Shown here: positions 35,125 to 42,889 of the stretch, in pieces
How positions within the stretch are numbered: the stretch's first letter is position 1
Layout: every line of letters starts with the position of its first letter
Assembly: GCF_020055635.1 (NCBI RefSeq)
Contig: NZ_JAIPUT010000018.1
Location: 1 to 64,000 of the forward strand
DNA from: Marivita sp.
GTDB taxonomy: Bacteria; Pseudomonadota; Alphaproteobacteria; Rhodobacterales; Rhodobacteraceae
Direction: 5' to 3'
DNA: 64,000 nt
The notes under the pieces: generated by a model
What the model saw: only the letters and a program-made list of their open reading frames with translations
Databases searched by the model: none
What the model was told of the DNA's origin: nothing
Made by a program: the position numbers and the translations under genes

Positions 35125-36051
35125 CTATCCCTCGTTGCCCTTCCTGACCGCCGCAGGCAGGTCAAAGCCGTTCAGCTCCGCGATATGGTTGGCAATGGTG
35201 GGGACAAAATCCTGCCCCTTGCCCGCCGCTTCGGCCTGATCGAAATAGTTGCGCACCGCCGCGCCCATCGGGTTCATCACACCGGCGGCCATCGCCATGT
35301 TGGCGACATAGCGCACGTCCTTGGCCGCATTGGCGATGGCGAACTTGTGTGCGTTGGGATCGCCGCCGACAGCTGCCGAAAAGAACGTGTCGAAGAACCC
35401 GCAGCCCATGCGGGACGGGCCCATGACGTCGCGCACCGATTGCGGTGTGAGCCCGGATTTCACCGCGATGCTCAGCGCCTCGGCATAGACCGAGGCATAG
35501 GACATCGACATGAAATTCATGATCAGTTTCATCTTGTGGCCCGACCCGACAGGGCCGATGTGATTGATCGATCCGGACCAGCATTCGATCACCGGTCTGA
35601 CCTTGGCGAATGCCGCGTCCGACGCGCCGACCATCGCGTCAAGCTTGCCTTCCTCGGCCTCTTTCGGCGTCCTGCCCAGCGGCGCGTCCACCATGTGTAC
35701 GCCCTGCGCCGACATTTCTTCGGCCAGTGCCATCGTCGAGGTCGGATCGGCGGTGGTTGTGTCGACCACGATCAAGCCCTCACGGGCTCCGGCCAGAATG
35801 CCATCCGGCCCGCGCATGATGGCTTCGACCTGGGGCGAATTGGACAGGCACAGATGGATTATGTCGCATTGCTCGGCCATCTGGCGGGCGGTCTGCACCT
35901 CGGTCGCGCCCATGCCGACAAGGCTGTCGACCGGCGCGCGGTTGCGATTGCCCTTGATGACGAGGGAAAAGCCCCCCTGAAGGATGTTCTTGGCCATCCC
36001 GTGCCCCATCAGCCCAACGCCGATGAAACCAACTGTTGGTTTGTCGCTCAT
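35125..36051 (-). CDS. Beta-hydroxyacid dehydrogenase with YihU-like GRT motif
   Basis: A 308-residue 3-hydroxyisobutyrate dehydrogenase family member: VGFIGVGLMGHGMAKNIL Rossmann motif and catalytic lysine in SGHKMKLIMNFMS. The substrate motif is DAPLGRTPKEAEEGKLDAMVG, where most relatives (GarR, LtnD) have DAPVSGG. From memory, sulfolactaldehyde reductase YihU carries GRTS at this place, so an anionic substrate such as a sulfonate or phosphate is possible. It is the middle gene of the operon SDR-this-PhyH. Tartronate semialdehyde or another 3-oxo acid is the alternative. Confidence 0.78.
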   Translation of the reverse strand: MSDKPTVGFIGVGLMGHGMAKNILQGGFSLVIKGNRNRAPVDSLVGMGATEVQTARQMAEQCDIIHLCLSNSPQVEAIMRGPDGILAGAREGLIVVDTTTADPTSTMALAEEMSAQGVHMVDAPLGRTPKEAEEGKLDAMVGASDAAFAKVRPVIECWSGSINHIGPVGSGHKMKLIMNFMSMSYASVYAEALSIAVKSGLTPQSVRDVMGPSRMGCGFFDTFFSAAVGGDPNAHKFAIANAAKDVRYVANMAMAAGVMNPMGAAVRNYFDQAEAAGKGQDFVPTIANHIAELNGFDLPAAVRKGNEG

Positions 36052-36064
36052 GTTCTAAACTCCT

Positions 36065-36826
36065 TCAGAGGCTTGCCGTGATGCCGCCATCGACGAACAG
36101 GGTATGCCCGTTCACAAAACTTGCGGCGTCCGATGACAGGAAGACGCACGCGCCGACCAGCTCTTCGACCTTGCCCCAGCGGCCCGCGGGCGTGCGCTTT
36201 TCCAGCCACGCGCTGAATTCGGGATCGGCCACCAGTGCCGCATTCAGCGGCGTGTCGAAATAGCCCGGCGCGATGGCGTTGCAGTTCAGCCCGTACTTGG
36301 CCCAGTCGGTCGCCATGCCCTTGGTCAGATTGGCCACCGCCCCCTTGGTCGTGGTGTAGGGTGCGATGCCGGGACGGGCCAGCGCGGTCTGCACGCTGGC
36401 AATATTGATGATCTTGCCCGCACTGCGCTTGATCATGTGCCGTGCCACGGCCTGACCGACATAGAACACGGAATACACGTTGGTGCGCATCAGCGTGTCA
36501 AAGGCGTCCGCCGGGAAATCCTCGAGCGGGGTGCGATGCTGCATCCCGGCGTTGTTCACCAGAATGTCGATCGCGCCGTGCTCGGCTTCGAACCTGTCCA
36601 CCGCCGCGCGGGTTTCGTCGGCGTCGGTGACGTCGAAGGCCAATGTGGCAACCTGCGCCCCCTCGGCGCGCAGGGTCTTGGCGGCCTCTTCCAGACGGTC
36701 GGCATTGCGGGCGTTGAGCACCAGATGTGCGCCCGCCTGTGCAAGGCCCCGCGCCAGCGCGAACCCGATCCCCATGGATGACCCGGTGATCAGCGCTGTG
36801 CGCCCGCTCAGATCGAACAGTTGCAT
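36065..36826 (-). CDS. SDR dehydrogenase, gluconate 5-dehydrogenase-like
   Basis: A 253-residue short-chain dehydrogenase. The start at 36826 (MQLFDLSGRTALITGSSMGIG) follows GGGAGGAA. NNAG is at about residue 89, catalytic Ser in NIASVQTA and the Tyr-x-x-x-Lys segment PYTTTKGA. The N-terminus and PGYFDTPLNAALV wording resemble IdnO-type gluconate 5-dehydrogenases. It diverges from an IdnD-like L-idonate 5-dehydrogenase across a 125-nt region with operator site 4, so L-idonate to 5-ketogluconate to gluconate is a coherent pair. It heads the operon with the beta-hydroxyacid dehydrogenase and PhyH. Confidence 0.83.
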   Translation of the reverse strand: MQLFDLSGRTALITGSSMGIGFALARGLAQAGAHLVLNARNADRLEEAAKTLRAEGAQVATLAFDVTDADETRAAVDRFEAEHGAIDILVNNAGMQHRTPLEDFPADAFDTLMRTNVYSVFYVGQAVARHMIKRSAGKIINIASVQTALARPGIAPYTTTKGAVANLTKGMATDWAKYGLNCNAIAPGYFDTPLNAALVADPEFSAWLEKRTPAGRWGKVEELVGACVFLSSDAASFVNGHTLFVDGGITASL

Positions 36827-36893
36827 ATTTCCTCCCGTGTGCCGTCTGTCTTCGCGGCATTGACATTGCAGGGCAAACCCGGCTTGACTAAAA

Positions 36894-36903
36894 TGGTATA
36901 CCA
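36894..36903. promoter_or_regulatory. GntR operator candidate, site 4 (SDR/idnD divergent promoter)
   Basis: An exact TGGTATACCA, part of ATGGTATACCAT at 36893-36904, lies 68 nt upstream of the leftward SDR gene and 49 nt upstream of idnD. Confidence 0.75.
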
Positions 36904-36913
36904 TCTTGGGGGC

Positions 36914-36926
36914 AATGCAAGCGCTA
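36914..36926 (+). promoter_or_regulatory. Accessory element next to operator site 4
   Basis: AATGCAAGCGCTA begins exactly 10 nt after the palindrome. It differs at one base from the element abutting operator site 3. The spacing difference equals about one helical turn, so the face of the DNA is kept. Confidence 0.45.
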
Positions 36927-36951
36927 CCCCGAGGAGGGGAGGAGCCTTGCC

Positions 36952-37983
36952 ATGAAAGCCCTATATGCCCACGCGGCGCATGATCTGCGTCTGGAACCCT
37001 GCGAAGACGCGGTGCCCGAACCGGGACACGTGGCCATTCGGATGCGGCGCGGGGGAATTTGCGGATCGGACCTGCATTATTACCACCACGGCGGTTTTGG
37101 CACCGTGCGCCTGCGCGAACCGATGATCCTTGGTCACGAGGTTGCCGGAGAGGTCAGCGCCTTGGGCGATGGCGTGACCGGCTTGAGTGTCGGTGATCTT
37201 GTGGCGGTGTCGCCCTCGCGGCCCTGCGGTGGCTGCGGTGAATGCCTTCGGGGGTTGCCGAACCAGTGCCTGAACATGCGATTTTACGGATCGGCGATGC
37301 CGTTCCCGCATATCCAGGGCGCGTTCCGCGAAACGCTGGTTGCCCATGCCGCGCAATGCGTCAAGGCAGACGGGCTGAGCGCGGCACAGGCGGCGATGGC
37401 CGAACCCTTGGCGGTGTGCCTGCATGCCGTGCGCAACGCGGGAGAGATGCTGGGCCGTCGCGTTCTGGTGACCGGGTGTGGGCCGATCGGCGTGCTGACG
37501 ATCCTTGCCGCCCGCCGCGCCGGTGCGGCCGAGATCATTGCGACCGATATCGCCGACGCCGTGCTGGACTTTGCCAAGGCTGCCGGCGCCGATGTGGTGC
37601 TGAACACCCGCACGGCCCCCGACGCCCTGAAGCCCTACCAACAGGCCAAGGGAAGCATGGACATCCATTTCGAATGTTCCGGTGCCGAATCTGCACTCGC
37701 GGCCGGAATCGCGGCCCTGCGCCCGCGCGGTGTGCTGGTGCAACTCGGTCTGTCCGGGGACATGACGCTGCCGATGATGCAGGTCACCGCCAAGGAACTT
37801 ATGTTGCGCGGGTCGTTCCGCTTTCACGAGGAATTCGCCATCGCGGTTGACCTGATGCGCAAGGGGCTGATTGATGTGACCCCGCTGATCACCCACAGCT
37901 ATCCATTGATCGAGTTCGAGACCGCCTTTGCCACTGCCTCTGATCGCAGCAAGGCGATGAAGGTGCAGCTGGAGTTCACCTGA
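36952..37983 (+). CDS. idnD: L-idonate 5-dehydrogenase-like zinc alcohol dehydrogenase
   Basis: A 343-residue medium-chain dehydrogenase. The catalytic zinc ligands are visible in GGICGSDLHYYHHGG and LGHEVAGEV, and the structural zinc cysteines in SPSRPCGGCGECLRGLPNQC. The cofactor motif VTGCGPIGVL is near residue 172. CLNMRFYGSAMPFPHIQGAF is typical of L-idonate 5-dehydrogenase. It would oxidise L-idonate to 5-keto-D-gluconate, to be reduced by the divergent IdnO-like SDR. It is the first gene of a seven-gene rightward operon behind operator site 4, with a strong GAGGAG ribosome site. Confidence 0.87.
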   Translation: MKALYAHAAHDLRLEPCEDAVPEPGHVAIRMRRGGICGSDLHYYHHGGFGTVRLREPMILGHEVAGEVSALGDGVTGLSVGDLVAVSPSRPCGGCGECLRGLPNQCLNMRFYGSAMPFPHIQGAFRETLVAHAAQCVKADGLSAAQAAMAEPLAVCLHAVRNAGEMLGRRVLVTGCGPIGVLTILAARRAGAAEIIATDIADAVLDFAKAAGADVVLNTRTAPDALKPYQQAKGSMDIHFECSGAESALAAGIAALRPRGVLVQLGLSGDMTLPMMQVTAKELMLRGSFRFHEEFAIAVDLMRKGLIDVTPLITHSYPLIEFETAFATASDRSKAMKVQLEFT

Positions 37984-38585
37984 TGCTGACATTCGCCGCT
38001 GCGGTGCTGTTTCTCATCATCACGCCGGGTCCGGGTGTGATGACCACCGCCGGGTTCGGCGCGGCCTACGGGTTTCGACCGTCCTTGCGTTATGTGCTTG
38101 GGCTGTTCATCGGCACCAACCTCGTGATGCTGTCGGTAATGACCGGGCTGGCCGCGATCATCCTGTCGGTTCCGTGGCTGCGGACGGTCCTGATGGTTGG
38201 ATCGGTGGCCTATCTGCTGTATCTCGCAGCGCGGATTGCCTTTGCGGGCGCGCAGATTTCCTTCATGGAGGCCAAGACTGCGCCGGGTGTGCTGGGAGGT
38301 GTGATGTTGCAAGCCATCAATCCCAAGGCCTATGCGGTCAACAGCTCGCTTATCCTCGGGTTCAACTATGCGCCAAACAGCTTCCTGTTCGAGATGATCA
38401 CCAAGGCGCTTATCCTCAACACGATCTGGATTCCCATTCACCTGGCCTGGCTCTGGGCCGGGGTGTCCCTGCACAAGCTCAACCTGCCGCCCCGCACCCA
38501 GCGGGCGATCAATATCCTGATGGCCTTGTCCATGCTCGGAGTTGTCGCCCTGGCGCTCTGGTCGGCCTCTCGGAGTACGCCATGA
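37983..38585 (+). CDS. LysE/RhtB-family translocator
   Basis: A 200-residue membrane protein with about six helices and the family motif ITPGPGVMTTAGFGAAYGFRPSLRYVLGL at the N-terminus. LysE/RhtB proteins export amino acids or related small acids. The ATG at 37983 overlaps the last base of the idnD stop, and the gene's own stop overlaps the FAD oxidase start (ATGA), so it is firmly inside the operon. A sugar-acid or keto-acid overflow exporter is a possible role; the true substrate is unknown. Confidence 0.87.
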   Translation: MLTFAAAVLFLIITPGPGVMTTAGFGAAYGFRPSLRYVLGLFIGTNLVMLSVMTGLAAIILSVPWLRTVLMVGSVAYLLYLAARIAFAGAQISFMEAKTAPGVLGGVMLQAINPKAYAVNSSLILGFNYAPNSFLFEMITKALILNTIWIPIHLAWLWAGVSLHKLNLPPRTQRAINILMALSMLGVVALALWSASRSTP

Positions 38586-39967
38586 CGATTGCCACAGCCA
38601 TCGACCGGATTGCGGAATTGTTGGGGGACCGTCTGGTCACCAGTGACGCCATCCGCGAACAGCATGGGCAGAACGAAACCTATTATCCCGTGACACCCCC
38701 CGACGCGGTGGCCTTTCCCGAAACCACCGAAGACGTGTCGGCGATCCTGAAGATCTGCAATGCCGAAGGCTGCCCCGTTGTGCCCTATGGCGCGGCATCG
38801 TCGCTGGAGGGACAGCACCTGTGTATTTCGGGCGGGATATGCCTCGATATGATGCGGATGAACGCGGTCCTTCAAGTCAACGCCGAGGATCTGAATGTCG
38901 TCGTGCAGCCCGGGATCACGCGCATTCGCCTGAACGAGGAATTGCGCGCCACCGGCCTGTTCTTTCCGGTCGATCCCGGTGCGGATGCCAGCATCGGCGG
39001 CATGGCCGCGACCCGCGCGAGCGGCACCACCGCCGTGCGCTACGGAACGATGCGGGAAAACGTGCTGGCGCTCGAGGCAGTGATGGCCGATGGCACGATC
39101 ATCCGGTCGGGAAGCCAGGCGCGGAAATCGTCGACCGGCTATGACCTGACGCATCTTCTTGTCGGCTCCGAAGGCACGTTGGGCGTGATCACCGAACTGA
39201 CCCTGCGATTGCAGGGCATTCCCGAGGCGATCAAATCCGCGACCTGCCGGTTCCCGTCGGTCGAAGACGCGGTGAACTGCGTGATCCTGACGATCCAGTC
39301 CGGCCTGCCGATGGCGCGGATCGAACTGGTCGACGAGATGATGGTGCGCGGGTTCAACGTCTATTCCGGCGCCGGCCTTCCGGAGGAACCGCATCTGTTT
39401 CTCGAATTCCACGGCACGCCCGCGGGCGTCGAGGAGCAATCCGCCACGTTCGAGGATATCGCTGCGGACTTCGGCGCAAAGGGTTGGGAGACCGCCGACA
39501 CCACCGAGGCGCGCAACGCGCTTTGGGCGATGCGGCACAAGTCGCATTATGCCAGCGCCGCGCTCGGGGCGTCCGGGCATATCTGGCCGACCGATGTCTG
39601 CGTACCGATCTCGCGACTGGCCGAGGCGGTGCTGCAAGCGCAACGCGATGCGCAGCGGCTGGCTCTGACGAGTACGATTGTCGGCCATGTCGGTGACGGC
39701 AATTTCCATGCCGGTCTGAGCGTCGATCCGAACGACCCCGACGAAATGGCCCGGGCCGAGGAATTCACCAGCGCGCTGGCGGAAACGGCACTGCGGCTGG
39801 GAGGGACCGTCAGCGGCGAGCACGGGATCGGTCTGGGCAAGCAGAAATTCATGATGACCGAACACGGTCCCGCCTTGGCTTACATGCGGTCGGTCAAGGC
39901 CGGATTCGATCCGAACAACATTCTCAATCCGGGCAAGATGCTGCCCGCCGGAAACCAGGGAGGCTGA
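38582..39967 (+). CDS. FAD-linked oxidase, GlcD/D-lactate dehydrogenase family
   Basis: A 461-residue flavoprotein that oxidises a 2-hydroxy acid to the 2-keto acid, passing electrons to cytochrome or quinone. The PCMH-type FAD-binding half contains CPVVPYGAASSLEGQHLC and FFPVDPGADASIGGMAATRASGTTAVRYG. The C-terminal half has the metal-associated HVGDGNFHAGL and SGEHGIGLGKQKFM motifs of D-lactate/glycolate oxidases. The start at 38582 overlaps lysE. It could act on D-lactate, glycolate or an aldonate from the neighbouring routes; glycolate would be expected if any keto-deoxypentonate is cleaved by an aldolase. Confidence 0.87.
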   Translation: MTIATAIDRIAELLGDRLVTSDAIREQHGQNETYYPVTPPDAVAFPETTEDVSAILKICNAEGCPVVPYGAASSLEGQHLCISGGICLDMMRMNAVLQVNAEDLNVVVQPGITRIRLNEELRATGLFFPVDPGADASIGGMAATRASGTTAVRYGTMRENVLALEAVMADGTIIRSGSQARKSSTGYDLTHLLVGSEGTLGVITELTLRLQGIPEAIKSATCRFPSVEDAVNCVILTIQSGLPMARIELVDEMMVRGFNVYSGAGLPEEPHLFLEFHGTPAGVEEQSATFEDIAADFGAKGWETADTTEARNALWAMRHKSHYASAALGASGHIWPTDVCVPISRLAEAVLQAQRDAQRLALTSTIVGHVGDGNFHAGLSVDPNDPDEMARAEEFTSALAETALRLGGTVSGEHGIGLGKQKFMMTEHGPALAYMRSVKAGFDPNNILNPGKMLPAGNQGG

Positions 39968-39969
39968 AC

Positions 39970-41121
39970 ATGCTGCCGGAACTCGAACCCGACTCCGAGA
40001 GAACACTCGTCGGACGTGTCTGGCGTCCGGGCCTTGGCCCCGCGCTGGTCCGCATCGACGGGGACCGCGTGGCCGACATCACGTCTCGGGCACATCCGAC
40101 AATGGCGGACTTGCTGGCAACCAAGGATCCGGTCGCGGCAACACGGGGGGCGGCGGGCGAGGAGTTCTGCTCTGTTTCAGACCTCCATGCCAATTCGACA
40201 CCCGATGCCGGTCCGGACGATCTGCGCTGGCTGGCACCGTGTGACCTGCAGGCGATCAAGGCCTGCGGCGTCACCTTTGCCGCCTCGATGGTCGAACGGG
40301 TCATTGAAGAAAAGGCCGCAGGCGATCCCGACCGTGCCGAGGCGATCCGCGCCAAGGTCGGAGGCATCATCGGGGACAGCCTTGCCGGTCTTGTTCCCGG
40401 CTCGCCCGAAGCGGCCGAGGTCAAGCGCGTGCTGCTGGCAGAAGGGCTGTGGTCGCAATATCTCGAAGTTGGCATCGGCCCGGACGCCGAGGTGTTCACC
40501 AAGTCACAGCCGATGTCGTCGGTCGGGTGGGGCGCGGCGGTGGGCCTGCATCCCGTATCGACCTGGAACAATCCCGAACCCGAGATCGTGCTCGCGGTCA
40601 GCCCGTCAGGCCACATTGTCGGTGCGACACTGGGCAATGACGTCAACCTGCGTGACGTGGAGGGGCGGTCGGCCCTGTTGCTTGGCAAGGCCAAGGACAA
40701 CAACGCCTCATGCTCCATCGGTCCGGTGATCCGGTTGTTCGATGGCGGCTTTACCCTAGATGACGTGCGCGCCGCGCACTTGACGATGACGGTCGCCGGA
40801 ACGGACGGTTTCGACCTGACCGGAGCATCCTCGATGGCCGAGATCAGCCGCGATCCGGCCGATCTGGTGGCGCAGACCATAGGCGCACATCACCAATACC
40901 CGGATGGGTTCATGCTGTTTTGCGGAACGATGTTCGCGCCGGTGCAGGATCGCGATGCACCGGGACAGGGATTCACCCACCATGTCGAGGATGTGGTGAA
41001 CATATCCGAACCGGCATTGGGCACGCTGAGCAACACCGTGCGCCTGTCTTCCGATTGCCCCGAATGGATTTTCGGAACATCCGCGTTGATGCGCAATCTG
41101 GCCGCGCGGAACCTTCTATGA
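39970..41121 (+). CDS. xylX: 2-keto-3-deoxy-D-xylonate dehydratase (XylX, FAH family)
   Basis: Dehydrates 2-keto-3-deoxy-D-xylonate to alpha-ketoglutarate semialdehyde, the fourth Weimberg step. The 383-residue protein matches Caulobacter XylX in length and key wording: LAPCDLQAIKACGVTFAASM, AWSQYLEVGIGPDAE-like SQYLEVGIGPDAEVFTK, STWNNPEPEIVLAV, GNDVNLRDVEGRSALLLGK, AQTIGAHHQYPDGF. The acidic metal ligands fall in NPEPEIV and NDVNLRD. It is in an operon with a lactonase and KdgK rather than beside xylD, and the KGSADH it needs is encoded at 8226-9746. It is quite different from the shorter FAH protein at 17830-18675. Confidence 0.92.
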   Translation: MLPELEPDSERTLVGRVWRPGLGPALVRIDGDRVADITSRAHPTMADLLATKDPVAATRGAAGEEFCSVSDLHANSTPDAGPDDLRWLAPCDLQAIKACGVTFAASMVERVIEEKAAGDPDRAEAIRAKVGGIIGDSLAGLVPGSPEAAEVKRVLLAEGLWSQYLEVGIGPDAEVFTKSQPMSSVGWGAAVGLHPVSTWNNPEPEIVLAVSPSGHIVGATLGNDVNLRDVEGRSALLLGKAKDNNASCSIGPVIRLFDGGFTLDDVRAAHLTMTVAGTDGFDLTGASSMAEISRDPADLVAQTIGAHHQYPDGFMLFCGTMFAPVQDRDAPGQGFTHHVEDVVNISEPALGTLSNTVRLSSDCPEWIFGTSALMRNLAARNLL

Positions 41122-41969
41122 CGCGCGTCGCCGTATACGATCCCACGCCCTGCGATCTGGGCGAAGGCCCGCTGTGGCATCCGCTGCGACAGCAATTGTT
41201 CTGGTTCGACATCAATGCCCATCGGCTTCACACCCGCCAGGATGCCGAAACGCGAACGTGGCAATTCGATGAATATGTCAGCGCCGCGGGCTGGGTCGAT
41301 GAAACGCGGATCGTCATCGCCTCGGAAACCGGCCTGTCGCTTTTCGACATTGAAACAGGGGCGCAGGACCGGTTGTGCCGCATCGAAGCCGACACTCCCG
41401 AAACCCGAAGCAATGATTGCCGCGCCGATCCGCAAGGCGGGTTCTGGTTCGGGACCATGAGCAAGACCAAGACGCCCGGGGCCGGGGCCATCTGGCGCTA
41501 CTACCGCGGTGAGGTGCGACAGCTTTATCCCGGTATTTCCATTTCGAATGCGATCTGTTTCGCTCCGTCCGGCGACCTGGCCTATTTCGCGGACACTCCG
41601 ACCGGCAAGGTCTGGTCTCAGCGGCTTGGCGGCGACGGCTGGCCCAAGGGAGATCCCGAGGTTTTGCTTGATCTGCCGTCTGGGTCCTATCGTCCAGATG
41701 GCGCGGTTTCCGATGCCGGGGGTGATCTGTGGATCGCGCAATACGGTCACGGATCGGTTGTCAGGTTCGGGCCGGATGGCACCGAAAAAGAAACCATCAC
41801 CGTGCCGGGAAGTAACACCACATGCCCTGCCTTTGGCGGGCGGGACCTGTGCACGCTTTTCGTGACCACCGCCCGTCAGTCCATGGCAGATCCGGCGGCT
41901 GAAGACGGGCAGACCTATCACCTGACAGTCGACGCGACCGGACAGGCCGAACATCGGGTGATCTTGTGA
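41118..41969 (+). CDS. SMP-30/gluconolactonase family sugar lactonase
   Basis: A 283-residue six-bladed beta-propeller lactonase. Metal ligands are recognisable: LGEGPLWHP (Glu), SNDCRADPQGGFWFGTM (Asn), ISISNAICFAPSG (Asn) and YRPDGAVSDAGGDLW (Asp). Such enzymes open D-xylono-, L-arabino- or gluconolactone. Next to xylX, D-xylonolactonase (XylC-type) is likely, and it may also serve the L-arabinose operon, which has no lactonase. The start at 41118 overlaps xylX by ATGA; the end overlaps the kinase GTG start. Confidence 0.88.
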   Translation: MTRVAVYDPTPCDLGEGPLWHPLRQQLFWFDINAHRLHTRQDAETRTWQFDEYVSAAGWVDETRIVIASETGLSLFDIETGAQDRLCRIEADTPETRSNDCRADPQGGFWFGTMSKTKTPGAGAIWRYYRGEVRQLYPGISISNAICFAPSGDLAYFADTPTGKVWSQRLGGDGWPKGDPEVLLDLPSGSYRPDGAVSDAGGDLWIAQYGHGSVVRFGPDGTEKETITVPGSNTTCPAFGGRDLCTLFVTTARQSMADPAAEDGQTYHLTVDATGQAEHRVIL

Positions 41970-42889
41970 AACAGCGATTTTTGTCCATTGGCGAATGTAT
42001 GGTGGAACTGGCCCAGATCGGGGAGGACACCTATCGCCGCGGTTTTGCCGGCGACACGTTCAACACCGCCTGGTATGCCCGCCGGCTGCTGCCCGATGAC
42101 TGGGACGTGGGTTATCTGTCAGCCATTGGCACTGACGCGGTGAGCGCCGAGATGCGGGCCTTCATGGAATCGGCCGGGGTGAACACGGCCGCCCTGCGCG
42201 AGATTCCGGACCGATCGGTTGGCCTTTACATGATCTCGACCGACAAGGGCGAACGCAGCTTTTCCTACTGGCGCGGCACCTCTGCCGCGCGTCAGCTGGC
42301 GGAAGACGAGGCTTGGCTTGACCGGCATCTGGCCGATGCGGGTCTGGTCCACTTTTCGGGAATCTCGTTGGCCATTCTGACGCCGGATCATCGGCACCGC
42401 CTGTGCGACGCGCTCAACCGCGCCCGCGCCAACGGGACCACCGTGTCCTTTGACACCAACCTCCGGCCCCGGCTGTGGGAAAGCACCGACACGATGAAAG
42501 CGGGGCTTTTGCTGGGTGCATCCGCGGCTGATATCGTCCTGCCCAGCTTTGACGAGGAAACCGAGCTGTTCGGAGATGCCAGGCCCGACGATACGATCAG
42601 GCGCTACACAGGGCAGGGCGCCAAGACGGTTGTCGTCAAGAACGGCGACGCGCCGCTGACCGCCTACTCCGAAACGGCGGGTCGGATCACCCTGACCCCG
42701 ACTCCGGTTGACAGGATCACCGACACCACCGCCGCGGGCGACAGTTTTGCGGCGGCCTTGCTGGCGCGGCTGGCCCAAGGGGACACGCTGGAGCAGGCGG
42801 CGGACACCGCAATGGCGCTGGCCGGGCAGGTCATTCAATTCCACGGCGCACTGGTGCCGCAGATCTTCGAAGAGGGAGTCACGACATGA
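41966..42889 (+). CDS. kdgK: 2-keto-3-deoxygluconate kinase (PfkB family)
   Basis: A 307-residue ribokinase-family enzyme starting with GTG in a GTGA overlap with the lactonase stop. KdgK features are the N-terminal LSIGECMVELAQ, GFAGDTFNTAWYARR and the PfkB signature with the catalytic base in DTTAAGDSFAAALLA. It phosphorylates 2-keto-3-deoxygluconate to KDPG, which would take up the product of UxaA and gluconate/galactonate-type dehydratases. No KDPG aldolase is in the window. The overlap chain xylX-lactonase-kdgK-denD implies one transcript. Confidence 0.88.
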   Translation: MKQRFLSIGECMVELAQIGEDTYRRGFAGDTFNTAWYARRLLPDDWDVGYLSAIGTDAVSAEMRAFMESAGVNTAALREIPDRSVGLYMISTDKGERSFSYWRGTSAARQLAEDEAWLDRHLADAGLVHFSGISLAILTPDHRHRLCDALNRARANGTTVSFDTNLRPRLWESTDTMKAGLLLGASAADIVLPSFDEETELFGDARPDDTIRRYTGQGAKTVVVKNGDAPLTAYSETAGRITLTPTPVDRITDTTAAGDSFAAALLARLAQGDTLEQAADTAMALAGQVIQFHGALVPQIFEEGVTT

